DNA of 41,033 nt from Bacteroidota bacterium. Lineage in GTDB: Bacteria; Bacteroidota; Bacteroidia; Bacteroidales; UBA7960. Made by a program: the position numbers and the translations under genes. Of this stretch, positions 1 to 8,329 are shown piece by piece. The stretch covers positions 1 to 41,033 of the forward strand of contig REDJ01000130.1 in NCBI GenBank assembly GCA_007693555.1. The letters run 5' to 3'. The notes under the pieces are model-generated. The model worked only from the letters and a program-made list of their open reading frames with translations, was not told the DNA's origin and made no database searches. The stretch's first letter is position 1, and the number at the start of each line of letters is the position of its first letter.

Positions 1-21
1 ACTATAACCACTGCAGTAACA

Positions 22-66
22 CCCCTCCCGTACGAACGGGACAGGTCCCTGCTTCGTAGGGAGGGG
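22..66. repeat. Imperfect palindrome in the leader before fabD
   Basis: The arm CCCCTCCC at 22-29, followed by G and TACGAA (31-36), is mirrored by TTCGTAGGGAGGGG at 53-66. This gives a 14-bp stem with one bulged G. A smaller hairpin, CCCGT/ACGGG, sits inside at 27-40. The right arm is also part of the direct repeat at 48-82. The GC content is well above the surrounding DNA. It resembles the small palindromic intergenic elements scattered in Bacteroidota genomes. No coding function is visible. Confidence 0.6.
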
Positions 67-156
67 CCGGGGGTGGGTCAATAAGAGCACAAACAACCGA
101 CCTCGAGTTCGGACACGCATACCTGCTTCGTAGGGAGGGGCCGGGGGTGGGTCAAT
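48..156. repeat. Two copies of a 35-bp G-rich direct repeat
   Basis: A 35-bp sequence beginning CCTGCTTCGTAGGGAGGGGC and ending GGGTGGGTCAAT is present identically at 48-82 and 122-156, 74 bp apart. The second copy ends just upstream of the fabD promoter region. An exact repeat in non-coding DNA suggests recent duplication or a dispersed repeat family. The G runs (GGGAGGGG, GGGGG, GGG) could in principle form a G-quadruplex on the plus strand, which is inference. Confidence 0.75.
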
Positions 157-198
157 GAATTTGAACTTGCAACAAGCCCTCAGTGTTGGAAATTTTCC

Positions 199-206
199 TA
201 ATTTTG
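199..206 (+). promoter_or_regulatory. Possible Bacteroidota -7 box for fabD
   Basis: TAATTTTG matches the Bacteroidota primary-sigma -7 consensus TAnnTTTG and lies 29 bp before the preferred fabD ATG at 236. There is no TTTG -33 element at the usual spacing, so this is a weak call. It fits the choice of the downstream start codon. Confidence 0.3.
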
Positions 207-235
207 TCACTTATTCTTACATAAAAAGTGATACT

Positions 236-1114
236 ATGAAGAAAGCGTTTGTATTTCCCGGACAAGGAGCACAGTTTGTTGGTATGGGCAGAGAATTGTA
301 TGACAATTCTGCCCAGGCAAAAGAAATGTTTGAAAAGGCCAATGAAATATTGCAATTTCGTATTACCGACCTGATGTTTGGTGGTACTGATGAGGATCTG
401 CGTCAGACCAAAGTTACACAACCCGCCATTTTCCTGCATTCAGTTATTCTTGCTCAAAGCCTTGGAGATAAATTTGACCCCGATATGGTGGCAGGTCATT
501 CGCTGGGCGAGTTTTCTGCACTGGTTGCAGCCAAAGCTCTCAGTTTTGAAGATGGATTGGTTCTGGTAAGTAAAAGGGCTATGGCAATGCAAAAGGCCTG
601 TGAAAAAGAACCTTCCACTATGGCTGCCATTATAGGTCTTGATGATAAGACCGTAGAAGATATTTGCCGCGAAATAAAAGAAGTAGTTGTCCCTGCCAAT
701 TATAACAGCCCCGGTCAGCTGGTTATTTCAGGCAGTGTGAAAGGTATTGATCTTGCATGTTTAAAGCTTAAGGAAGCCGGAGCCAAACGCGCTCTTCCTC
801 TCAAAGTGGGGGGAGCATTCCATTCTCCACTCATGGAACCTGCCCGGATAGAACTGGCACAGGCCATTAACGAAACAGCTATCAATTCACCCGTTTGTCC
901 GGTGTATCAGAATGTAAATGCACAACCTGTTACCGATCCGGCCATGATAAAGGCTAATCTTATTGCCCAGTTAACTTCTCCGGTTCGCTGGACCCAGATT
1001 ATGCTCAACATGATTGCGGATGGCGCAACAAAATTTGTAGAAGTGGGTCCGGGAGCTGTACTGCAAGGCCTGGTTAAGAAAGTTGACAGCAGTATTGAAG
1101 CTGTAAGTGCTTAG
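236..1114 (+). CDS. fabD: Malonyl-CoA:ACP transacylase FabD
   Basis: FabD moves the malonyl group from malonyl-CoA to acyl carrier protein, supplying extender units for type II fatty acid synthesis in the cytosol. The 292-residue protein has the FPGQGAQ motif at residues 7-13, the nucleophile elbow GHSLGE with Ser89, and GGAFHSPLM with the catalytic His196. These match E. coli Ser92 and His201, and the length is normal for the family. An in-frame ATG at 155 would add 27 residues that overlap the G-rich repeat and look non-coding. The ATG at 236 starts exactly at the family N-terminus, so I chose it. The next gene begins 18 bp downstream on the same strand, so the two are probably co-transcribed. 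The functional call is firm. Confidence 0.95.
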   Translation: MKKAFVFPGQGAQFVGMGRELYDNSAQAKEMFEKANEILQFRITDLMFGGTDEDLRQTKVTQPAIFLHSVILAQSLGDKFDPDMVAGHSLGEFSALVAAKALSFEDGLVLVSKRAMAMQKACEKEPSTMAAIIGLDDKTVEDICREIKEVVVPANYNSPGQLVISGSVKGIDLACLKLKEAGAKRALPLKVGGAFHSPLMEPARIELAQAINETAINSPVCPVYQNVNAQPVTDPAMIKANLIAQLTSPVRWTQIMLNMIADGATKFVEVGPGAVLQGLVKKVDSSIEAVSA

Positions 1115-1132
1115 CAAATAAATACTTTTGCA

Positions 1133-2083
1133 ATGGTATATGTGCTGTTTATTATTGGATTTGTTTTTCTGATATACGGGGCCAATTTCCTGGTAGACGG
1201 AGCTGCATCCCTTGCCAAAAAGTATAACATTTCCAATATCGTAATCGGACTTACCATTGTAGCACTGGGAACCTCAAGCCCTGAGCTGGTGGTTAACCTT
1301 ATTGCCAGTTTCAAGGGTAGTGAGGATGTAGCTCTTGGAAACATCATGGGTAGCAATATTTCCAATATTTTTCTCATACTGGGAGTTTCCGCATTGATTT
1401 TCCCCCTGACCGTTAACAATAATACCTACAGAAAAGAAATCCCACTGGCCTTACTGGCAGCACTGGTACTGGGTATTGCCGCCAACGATGCAATAATTGA
1501 TGGCCATGGATTATCATTTATTACTCGCAGCGATGGATTGATACTTATTGCTTTCTTCCTTTTGTTTATGCATTATGCATTCAGCATTGCCAGGCTCACG
1601 CAGCCGGAAGACTATCAAATCAAAGTTTATAGTGTGGTGAAGTCGTGGTTGATGATAGTTACCGGAATAGCCGGTCTGGTGCTGGGGGGCAAATGGATTG
1701 TGGATGGGGCTGTCATTATCGCTGCATCATTGGGAATGAGTGAGGCTCTTATAAGTCTTACCATAATTGCAATAGGCACTTCGTTGCCAGAATTGGCCAC
1801 GTGTGTGGTTGCTGCCCTTAAGAAGAATCCCGATATTGTTATAGGTAATGTAATTGGTTCAAATATCTTCAATGTGTTTTTTGTGCTGGGCATCAGTGCT
1901 GTTATTAAACCCTTGCCATTTAACCCGGTATTGAATTTTGACGTAATAACAGGAATCATTGCTTGTGCTTTGCTTCTTTTCTTTCTCCTCATTCCAAGGC
2001 GAAAAGTACTTGAAAGATGGCAGGGGGGAGCTTTTGTGCTCATTTATGTGGTGTATATTGTTTTACTGGTATTGAGAGGATAA
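1133..2083 (+). CDS. CaCA-family calcium/sodium antiporter (YrbG-like)
   Basis: This is an inner-membrane cation exchanger of the Ca2+:cation antiporter superfamily, expected to exchange Ca2+ for Na+ or H+. The 316-residue protein is almost entirely hydrophobic, with about 10 predicted membrane segments in two homologous halves. Each half carries the alpha-repeat ion-binding signature: GTSSPE at residues 46-51 and GTSLPE at 215-220. Each is followed by a GNxxGSNxxN stretch (GNIMGSNISN and GNVIGSNIFN). The duplicated repeats with acidic residues are diagnostic of the superfamily. Ion preference cannot be read from sequence. It lies 18 bp after fabD and ends at a hairpin terminator shared with the convergent galE. 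Confidence 0.9.
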   Translation: MVYVLFIIGFVFLIYGANFLVDGAASLAKKYNISNIVIGLTIVALGTSSPELVVNLIASFKGSEDVALGNIMGSNISNIFLILGVSALIFPLTVNNNTYRKEIPLALLAALVLGIAANDAIIDGHGLSFITRSDGLILIAFFLLFMHYAFSIARLTQPEDYQIKVYSVVKSWLMIVTGIAGLVLGGKWIVDGAVIIAASLGMSEALISLTIIAIGTSLPELATCVVAALKKNPDIVIGNVIGSNIFNVFFVLGISAVIKPLPFNPVLNFDVITGIIACALLLFFLLIPRRKVLERWQGGAFVLIYVVYIVLLVLRG

Positions 2084-2086
2084 AAA

Positions 2087-2116
2087 AAAGCAGGACAATT
2101 TTGATTGCCCTGCTTT
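2087..2116. terminator. Bidirectional terminator between the antiporter gene and galE
   Basis: AAAGCAGG (2087-2094) pairs with CCTGCTTT (2109-2116), and CAAT/ATTG extends the stem inward past one A.C mismatch. An A run precedes the stem (2082-2089), giving a U tract for minus-strand transcripts. It sits between convergent stop codons, so it probably ends transcription from both sides. Confidence 0.75.
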
Positions 2117-2141
2117 CGTTAGCATAATTCTCAATACATTA

Positions 2142-3173
2142 TTATTTCAAAAGGCTTTTTTCCCATTTCCACGCCGACCTGAGCATATCTTCAAGTCCTG
2201 ATTCTGCTTTCCAGCCCAGTTCACTATTTGCTTTGGAAGGATCAGCCCATACCTTTTCAATATCGCCGGGTCTTCGATCCACAAACTCATAATTCACTTT
2301 CACGCCATTTACCTTTTCAAAGGTGAGAATGATATCCAGTACACTGTATCCTGTGCCGGTTCCAAGATTGAAGATTTCATATTCTTCTTTGTATTTTTTG
2401 CTGATAAGGCGGTTGATGGCATCCAGGTGTGCACGGGCCAGGTCCATCACATGAATATAGTCACGGATTCCCGTCCCATCATGAGTGTTGTAATCATTGC
2501 CAAATACTTTAAGGCTTTCTCTTTTGCCAATGGCAGTTTGGGTGAGGTAGGGGACAAGGTTATTGGGAATACCCAGTGGTAACTCGCCTATGAGAGCCGA
2601 TTCATGAGCTCCGATGGGATTAAAATACCTCAATGCTATACCTTTCAAAGCCGTACTTCCCACCTGGTCCTGAAGTATATCCTCACAAATTTTCTTGGTG
2701 TTACCATAGGGTGAAAAAGCTTTTTTCAATGGAGCATCTTCTGTAACAGGCAAAACATCCGGTTGTCCGTAAACTGTGCATGAAGATGAAAATACCATTT
2801 TATCACAACCTGCCTGATCCATGGTTTTTAAAAGGTTGATCATGCCCAGAAGATTGTTATGGTAATATTTCAATGGAAATTCTGAGGATTCTCCCACTGC
2901 TTTGTAAGCAGCAAAGTGAATTACACCGTCAATCCCGGGATTATCGGTAAAAAAGTCAGTAAGACTTTTCTCATCGCAGAGATCCAGTTTTGTGAAATGC
3001 GGTGTTTTCCCTGTAATCTGAGCAATTTTATCTACTACTTCCACATTGGAGTTGGACAGGTTGTCCACTATCAGCACGTCATAATCATTTTCAAGCAACA
3101 CAACACAAGTGTGTGAGCCAATAAATCCGGTACCTCCGGTAACCAAAATTTTTCCGGGCATAGCTTTATCCAT
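2142..3173 (-). CDS. galE: UDP-glucose 4-epimerase GalE
   Basis: GalE interconverts UDP-glucose and UDP-galactose, and in many bacteria UDP-GlcNAc and UDP-GalNAc, using bound NAD. The 343-residue extended short-chain dehydrogenase has the Rossmann motif GGTGFIGS at residues 13-20, the Ser region SSSCTVYG, and the catalytic YxxxK as Tyr156 and Lys160 in PYGNTK. The C-terminal half carries DGTGIRDYIHVMDLA and NLGTGTGYSVLD, typical of GalE. Met5 (3161) is an alternative start that trims four residues. It follows the NagB-PIG-L gene by 42 bp on the same strand. At the end of an N-acetylhexosamine locus, a UDP-GalNAc/UDP-GlcNAc epimerase role is attractive, but sequence alone does not establish HexNAc specificity. 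Confidence 0.93.
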   Translation of the reverse strand: MDKAMPGKILVTGGTGFIGSHTCVVLLENDYDVLIVDNLSNSNVEVVDKIAQITGKTPHFTKLDLCDEKSLTDFFTDNPGIDGVIHFAAYKAVGESSEFPLKYYHNNLLGMINLLKTMDQAGCDKMVFSSSCTVYGQPDVLPVTEDAPLKKAFSPYGNTKKICEDILQDQVGSTALKGIALRYFNPIGAHESALIGELPLGIPNNLVPYLTQTAIGKRESLKVFGNDYNTHDGTGIRDYIHVMDLARAHLDAINRLISKKYKEEYEIFNLGTGTGYSVLDIILTFEKVNGVKVNYEFVDRRPGDIEKVWADPSKANSELGWKAESGLEDMLRSAWKWEKSLLK

Positions 3174-3215
3174 TTTTGTGAATCAGAGTAGCAAAATTAG
3201 TGTTTTTCCCTCAAA

Positions 3216-5570
3216 CTACTCAATCATACCTTCCATTGATTTTTTCAGTTCCCTGGCTGACGAGAGGAATTCTTCCACAGTCATTTCTTTCAAAAACAAT
3301 AAACCGTGACTTGCTCGTATCCTGGGATGCTTATTCTGGTAGAAATAGTTTTTGCCCAGGAGCAATTGCAGTTCCTGCAGTTGGTCTACCCATATTTGCT
3401 GAGCGAGTTCACTGAATTTTCCGTCGTGGGCATAGCTCGGGAACGAAGCATCCACCTGGCTTACATAGCATGATGTGAATGAATCGTTCATGGCTGCCAT
3501 GGCTTCAAGCGATACCGGGTAAATAATATTGGCTTCGGCTGGGTTAAACCGGTACCAAACATTGCGGTAACCCCAGATGCGCAGTTCTGATAGGTCTTTT
3601 TCATCGCTCCACAGGCGTATGGCTTCAGCCAGTGCCTGTAAAACCTTGTAGTGTGTATCGGGCCCGCTTCCTTCGGGATCGAAGGTAAGGCTTACCACCG
3701 TTGGGTTGATCTTTCTTAACATTTCCAGAATTGGAGCAACATCGCGTTCCTGCTCGGGTTGCTCGGTAAAAATGTCTCCCTGGTAAAAGCCCAGACGTGA
3801 ATGATGCACATTTTTAACCTGTGTGCCGTAATGTGCCCAAACCAACTCCTCTTCAAATTCGCGAATCATTCCTTTCAGGCGCTGAATTTTGGGTGGATTT
3901 TTCTCTCCGTCATAACTGTTACGCAAAACGGTAAGTACCTCATTGATGACATCCCGCAAGTGCTCCTTGTTTTTTACCTCATATATTTCCACAAGTGCTC
4001 TTACAACCCTGTGGCATACGCCTCTTCTGCGCTCCTTATGATCACCGGCAGCTACTTTGGTAAGATAATGGTATACATCCTTGTCGCTTTTAAATTTGAA
4101 CCCCTGTTCAAAGAAATCCGGAAAATCAGTCATCTGAATCTGTCCCTTATCGAGAAACTCCCTGGTTTCTTCCAGTATTTCTATTACAAACTTGTTGGTA
4201 ACTGCAGTAAAGCCTGATGTAAATACTGTAAAATGGAACTCATTGCTGGCAACACGGATATGATTGGTAATGTAAGGAAGTATCCCAAGCATGATATCAT
4301 CATGGTGCGGTCCGGTATGCAGAAATACCTGGTTTTCTTCTTCCTTCATTCCTTTGTAAATCTTCTTTTCAATGCTTTCGCAAACTGCTTCTACAGTATT
4401 ATCGTTCAGATCAGGGATAAGGCTTGTGTAAGGGTCTTGTTTAAGATCGTCAGGAACAAGTCGATGTCCGTATTTTTCCAGTTTATTGCAAAGACCTATT
4501 ACTGCCAGTTCGGTTTTTTCGTGGGTCCATTCGCCTACTTTAAAGAAGCGGTTTACACTGTCGGTAAGCTGCGATGCGGCCCCTTCGGTAAGATAGAACC
4601 GGCCGTTTTTGAGCTTTGAAAGTACCGTAGCAGGATAGAGGTTGTTTATGGGGTTTTCCAGGGCATCCTTAACCATTTTTGCCTTGGCCTCGCCGGCTGC
4701 AATAATAATGGCAGTGGCATCAGGCTTCCAGGTGATGGTTTCAAGACCTATGGTAATGACCAGCCTGTTTTTTGAAACTTCAATTCCACCCAGATCGCCT
4801 GCGGCAACCGCCTGGGTTTCGAAGTTGGTTTGTGTAAGACGGGTAGTACTGTAAAGATCGCTGCCACGTGTATTGAAGGCAATGTGCCCGTCGGGCCCGA
4901 GACCACCCAGGAAAAATCCGATACCGCCTTTCTGGCGGATTTTTTCTTCATAAGCACAGCACCAGTTGTCAATCATGAAGATGGATTTCTGCTGGAGCTC
5001 TTCCTGCCTGGTTTTGCTTTCGCGGTAACGCAGAGAAATATCAACGGTTGAATCAGGAAAAACTTCACTGAAATGTTTTCCCTCGGCCAAAGGAATTTCA
5101 TCGCAATTGATAAGCACCGCATTATCAGGATTGAGCCCAAATCCTTTAATGTAATAGTTCATTACGTAATGGTAGAAACTGTTTTTTTGTCTGGAACTGA
5201 TGGGATAAAACTCATCAATCTGAACAAACTGCAGGTCGCTTAATACCGGTTTTTCGGCAATTTTCAATCCGTGCATCTCCCTTATCTCACGTCCTTTGGT
5301 ATTCTCCCAGTTGTCGAGCATAAACCGGGTCCACTTGATAAAAAATTCGGGAGTTTTTCCTGTGGGTAAGCTGATAACACCTTTTGGATTTTCAGCAACC
5401 CATTCAAGAAAACGCAGGGCAGTAATGAGGCCCAGCTTGGGAAAATTTTCAACACATACATAAGGAATGTAAGTTGATGTTTTCTCAATACCGGAAATTT
5501 TTTGAAAATGCTGTTCTACATTGGAGGTGAAAATGGAAGCTGAACGGTTTTTCATGCTATTCTGAGTCAT
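3216..5570 (-). CDS. NagB-like glucosamine-6-phosphate deaminase fused to a PIG-L/LmbE domain
   Basis: This 784-residue two-domain protein has an N-terminal glucosamine-6-phosphate isomerase/deaminase fold (about residues 30-330) and a C-terminal PIG-L/LmbE-type deacetylase-like domain (about 410-650) with a family-specific tail. In the NagB part, the general-base Asp is present as Asp119 in QIDEFYPI. The GxGxDGHIAFN motif supplies Asp227 and His229, but the position of E. coli Glu148 is Thr234. The PIG-L part has HHDD at 422-425 in place of HPDD and a late His640 in DTHYKV, so the usual His/Asp/His zinc ligands could be present. Large NagB proteins with this added domain are known in Bacteroidota. 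The expected chemistry is GlcN-6-P to fructose-6-P plus ammonia, with possible coupled deacetylation. The missing Glu makes the deaminase call less certain. It is upstream of galE. Confidence 0.8.
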   Translation of the reverse strand: MTQNSMKNRSASIFTSNVEQHFQKISGIEKTSTYIPYVCVENFPKLGLITALRFLEWVAENPKGVISLPTGKTPEFFIKWTRFMLDNWENTKGREIREMHGLKIAEKPVLSDLQFVQIDEFYPISSRQKNSFYHYVMNYYIKGFGLNPDNAVLINCDEIPLAEGKHFSEVFPDSTVDISLRYRESKTRQEELQQKSIFMIDNWCCAYEEKIRQKGGIGFFLGGLGPDGHIAFNTRGSDLYSTTRLTQTNFETQAVAAGDLGGIEVSKNRLVITIGLETITWKPDATAIIIAAGEAKAKMVKDALENPINNLYPATVLSKLKNGRFYLTEGAASQLTDSVNRFFKVGEWTHEKTELAVIGLCNKLEKYGHRLVPDDLKQDPYTSLIPDLNDNTVEAVCESIEKKIYKGMKEEENQVFLHTGPHHDDIMLGILPYITNHIRVASNEFHFTVFTSGFTAVTNKFVIEILEETREFLDKGQIQMTDFPDFFEQGFKFKSDKDVYHYLTKVAAGDHKERRRGVCHRVVRALVEIYEVKNKEHLRDVINEVLTVLRNSYDGEKNPPKIQRLKGMIREFEEELVWAHYGTQVKNVHHSRLGFYQGDIFTEQPEQERDVAPILEMLRKINPTVVSLTFDPEGSGPDTHYKVLQALAEAIRLWSDEKDLSELRIWGYRNVWYRFNPAEANIIYPVSLEAMAAMNDSFTSCYVSQVDASFPSYAHDGKFSELAQQIWVDQLQELQLLLGKNYFYQNKHPRIRASHGLLFLKEMTVEEFLSSARELKKSMEGMIE

Positions 5571-5630
5571 AATTACGGATGAATTTTATATTTTACTACA
5601 GAAACAATTACTTGGGATGATTGCAGATAC

Positions 5631-5650
5631 TGAAACATATGATTGTTTCA
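5631..5650. promoter_or_regulatory. Possible operator upstream of the NagB-PIG-L gene
   Basis: TGAAAC (5631-5636) and GTTTCA (5645-5650) form a 20-bp dyad 61 bp before the NagB-like start codon. Read on the minus strand the site contains ACAATCATA, which also occurs in the dyad at 16566-16592 upstream of the glycan operon. Shared sequence at two promoters of one pathway suggests a common regulator such as the ROK protein at 18289-19569. The match is short and could be chance. Confidence 0.3.
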
Positions 5651-5710
5651 GGTTAATTTCACTTTTACAGGTTATTCAGAACCTTTTTGTACTTAAATCT
5701 CTGAAGTAGA

Positions 5711-5763
5711 GCATTGAAAATCAGGCCTCCTTAGTGTAACAGGTAAGCCTGATTTTCAAATGC
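5711..5763. other. Long stem-loop between the GH109 and NagB-PIG-L genes
   Basis: TTGAAAATCAGGC (5714-5726) is the exact reverse complement of GCCTGATTTTCAA (5747-5759), giving a 13-bp stem with a 20-nt loop. GCAT/TGC pairing extends it to 5711-5763 with a bulge. It lies in the 328-bp gap (5571-5898) between two minus-strand genes, about 136 nt past the GH109 stop. No clear U tract follows on either strand. It may be an attenuator, an RNA-processing site or an imperfect terminator. The rest of the gap is AT-rich with nothing else recognised apart from the dyad at 5631-5650. Confidence 0.5.
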
Positions 5764-5898
5764 ATATGGGAAAAAACAAATTCTATCCCATAATTAACCT
5801 AAAACAAAAACAAATCAAACACATGAGAGACCTAATGAAAGGGTTGAGAAAATTATTAACAAAACCTGATACATAATTTATGAATCCGAACAAAACAA

Positions 5899-7314
5899 CT
5901 ATTTCGACTTATAATAAGTAACAGTTTCAAGTTCTTTCCACGCACCGCGGGTAAAATCCGGGAATTTAACAGGCATACCCTGGTTGGCCACAGAAACCTG
6001 GGAGAGTTCTATAACAGCTGACCATGAAGCAGCATCATATACATCCTGATCGAGTGGTAATCCATGGTGCAGACAGTAAATCAATCTGTAGTCCATAATA
6101 AAATCCATTCCACCATGACCGCCTACCTGTCTTGCTTTCTCACCCACTTCTGTAACAATGGGGTGCTCATAAACTTTCAGCAGTGAGTCAAGTCTTTCAT
6201 CGGAAAGCCAGTTATGTCCGTCAGGCTCCAGTGCTATACCTGTGCGGGGCCACTTTTGGGCAAAACCTTTTGTTCCGCTAAGCATGTGGATACGGCTGTA
6301 TGGACGTGGGCTGGTAACATCATGTTGTATTTTGATGGACTTTCCATTTGCTGTTTTTATGATAGTGGTGTTCATATCGCCCTTGGCGTAATTACGTTGT
6401 GCATAGTCGGAATCTTCGCCGAATTTCTCTTTGGCATATGCAGTAAGTCCAAACTGACCGCTTGATACGGAAACCAGGTATTCCATGCGATCTCCGCGAT
6501 TAAGGTTAAGAGCATGGGCTATGGGGCCGAGGCCATGCATGGGATAAAGTGAGCCATCCTTTTCAGCATTGTGCTCCAAACGCCACATATTCCAGTAGTG
6601 ACCGCGTTCTCCCTCTTCGGCAAACAGCATGGAGCGCAGGTCATGAATATAAGCACCTTCAGCGTGAACAATCTCACCAAAAAGACCCTGCTGAGCCATA
6701 TTTAAAGTAGCCATTTCAAAAAAGTCGTAATTGGTGTTTTCAAGCATCATCATATGACGGCGGGTCCTTTCAGCAGTATTTACCAGATCCCATGCTTCTT
6801 CAATGGTAAGCGCAGCAGGAATTTCAGTGGCAACATGTTTGCCATGCTCCATGGAATAAACTGCAATGGGAGCGTGAAGATCCCAGTGTGTACAAATGTA
6901 AACCAGGTCAACATCATCTCTCTTTGCAATTTCTTTCCATCCATCTTCATTGATATAAGTATCAGCAGGTGGCCTGCCCATTCTTTCAAGAGTACGCAGA
7001 GCCCTTTCAACACTTGAAGGAACCACATCTGCAATTGCAACGATTTCGGCTTCTTCGATGTAACTTAATCTGCGAACAGCACCCTGACCTCTCATGCCCA
7101 ATCCGATTATTGCTACCCGCACAGTTTCAAGTGGTTCGGTTCTTAACTCCAGAACATGATCCTGACCGGCAGGACGGGGTGGGGTGGGAAATACATCAAC
7201 AGCAGTAAAATGTTCATCTTTTCCGGGTTGTGTGCCTGTTGAGCATGAATTGATTACCACACTTATGATCAGGATCATAAGAATCCCGATGCGGTATAAG
7301 CTATGTCTTTTCAT
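5899..7314 (-). CDS. GH109 family lipoprotein (alpha-N-acetylgalactosaminidase type)
   Basis: The enzyme belongs to the Gfo/Idh/MocA fold and resembles glycoside hydrolase family 109, whose characterised members use tightly bound NAD to remove alpha-linked GalNAc. The 471-residue protein has a lipoprotein signal with the acceptor Cys24 (VINSC), then the Rossmann motif IIGLGMRGQG near residue 70, EIPAALTIEEAWDL, LENTNYDFFE and EGAYIHDLRSMLF. YPMHGLGP carries Tyr257 and His260, which align with the conserved Tyr-x-x-His of GH109. No acidic cluster directly follows the Cys, so a periplasmic location is more likely than the cell surface (inference). It is last in the run SusC, SusD, permease, kinase, nucleotidyltransferase, GH109, which suggests it feeds GalNAc to the permease. 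Activity could differ, since GH109 is broad. Confidence 0.85.
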   Translation of the reverse strand: MKRHSLYRIGILMILIISVVINSCSTGTQPGKDEHFTAVDVFPTPPRPAGQDHVLELRTEPLETVRVAIIGLGMRGQGAVRRLSYIEEAEIVAIADVVPSSVERALRTLERMGRPPADTYINEDGWKEIAKRDDVDLVYICTHWDLHAPIAVYSMEHGKHVATEIPAALTIEEAWDLVNTAERTRRHMMMLENTNYDFFEMATLNMAQQGLFGEIVHAEGAYIHDLRSMLFAEEGERGHYWNMWRLEHNAEKDGSLYPMHGLGPIAHALNLNRGDRMEYLVSVSSGQFGLTAYAKEKFGEDSDYAQRNYAKGDMNTTIIKTANGKSIKIQHDVTSPRPYSRIHMLSGTKGFAQKWPRTGIALEPDGHNWLSDERLDSLLKVYEHPIVTEVGEKARQVGGHGGMDFIMDYRLIYCLHHGLPLDQDVYDAASWSAVIELSQVSVANQGMPVKFPDFTRGAWKELETVTYYKSK

Positions 7315-7357
7315 TTTCTTTATTTTAATTTAATTTAATTGGTGTTAATTAGTTCAG

Positions 7358-7373
7358 AATCAAATTTTTGATT
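7358..7373. other. Short AT-rich palindrome before the GH109 gene
   Basis: AATCAAA (7358-7364) and TTTGATT (7367-7373) form a perfect 16-bp palindrome in the 67-bp gap between the nucleotidyltransferase and GH109 genes. A short TTTAA-type tandem run lies beside it at 7322-7340. It could be a weak operator or RNA hairpin, or chance in AT-rich DNA. Confidence 0.3.
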
Positions 7374-7381
7374 TTGGTCAG

Positions 7382-8287
7382 CTAAGACCAGAGATTTTCA
7401 GGATATACACTTTCTTCAATGAGTTTTGACAGGTTGCTTACAGCTTTTGCCTTATCTTCTTTATGGGTAATGCCAAACCATTGTGCATCGCAATCCAGTA
7501 CTTCTACCACTGCATTTTTTTCCTTAATAAGCTCATCCACAACAAAAGGAATATACATTTCTGATTTAAGTTCCATGGAGTTATGGTGAAGAAACTTACG
7601 CAATTTCTCATCCAGAAACCTGAAAAGCCCCGGGGTGAAACCCCAGAAATTCATAGAAACAATGGACTCAGAATCAAGGATTTTTTCAAAACCATCCTGG
7701 CGGTTTATAATGTCGCCATTACCAGAAATACGGATATGCGTATGTTCTTCAACTGTTTCAAGGTAGGAGTCTTTAATACTGCAAACACCTCTTGATACGC
7801 TTCCGTATTCTGAAAGCGTTTTGATGAGCTTATAACCGCACATAGCATATTGATTGTCAGTTGCAGTTTGTTTCTTTTTAAGGAAATCGGCCATGGTCAC
7901 AAAGGCCTCCCTGCCATAAAAATCATCGGCATTGATCATAGCAAAGGGTCCTGTAATAAGCTTCCTGGCTGTCCATACTGCATGAGCAGTACCCCAGGGT
8001 TTCTCACGCTCAGGATGATATTCAATGCCGTCAGGAATATTGTCGAGCTCCTGGAAGGCCAGTCTTAACTCAGCCTTCCCGCGAAGCTTTTCAATGAATT
8101 TCTCCCTAAATTCTTTCTCAAAACTATGCCTGATAACAAAAACAATCTTATTAAAACCGGCATTGATAGCATCGTAAATGGAGTAATCCATAATTGTCTC
8201 ACCTGATGGGCCCACGTGGTCCAGTTGTTTAAGACCACCATAGCGGCTTCCCATACCTGCTGAAAGAACTAACAGAGTGATTTCCAT
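7382..8287 (-). CDS. Sugar-1-phosphate nucleotidyltransferase
   Basis: This is a 301-residue single-domain NTP_transferase fold enzyme. The N-terminal signature SAGMGSRYGGLKQ (residues 9-21) is the nucleotide-binding loop with the pyrophosphorylase Lys, and MINADDFYG supplies metal-binding Asp121 and Asp122. It has no left-handed beta-helix, so it is not GlmU-like. It transfers a nucleotidyl group to a sugar 1-phosphate. The kinase gene 43 bp upstream is N-acetylhexosamine 1-kinase-like, so the natural substrate is probably GalNAc-1-P or GlcNAc-1-P with UTP, giving UDP-HexNAc for GalE. A glucose-1-phosphate uridylyltransferase or thymidylyltransferase cannot be ruled out from motifs alone. 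A comparable trio of kinase, nucleotidyltransferase and GH109 occurs, as I recall, in a Bacteroides O-glycan locus. Confidence 0.8.
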   Translation of the reverse strand: MEITLLVLSAGMGSRYGGLKQLDHVGPSGETIMDYSIYDAINAGFNKIVFVIRHSFEKEFREKFIEKLRGKAELRLAFQELDNIPDGIEYHPEREKPWGTAHAVWTARKLITGPFAMINADDFYGREAFVTMADFLKKKQTATDNQYAMCGYKLIKTLSEYGSVSRGVCSIKDSYLETVEEHTHIRISGNGDIINRQDGFEKILDSESIVSMNFWGFTPGLFRFLDEKLRKFLHHNSMELKSEMYIPFVVDELIKEKNAVVEVLDCDAQWFGITHKEDKAKAVSNLSKLIEESVYPENLWS

Positions 8288-8329
8288 TTTCAGATTCCTT
8301 TTAAACCCCGGTTAAACAAGAATTTTTAT

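Noticed and set aside
155-235. N-terminal extension of FabD from the upstream ATG
   Set aside because: The 27 added residues fall outside the family alignment and begin inside a direct repeat, after a likely promoter box they would overlap.
5899-7314. WbpB-type UDP-sugar dehydrogenase for the uronate pathway
   Set aside because: Although it has the Gfo/Idh fold, it has a lipoprotein signal and GH109 signatures, and lies in the glycan locus instead.
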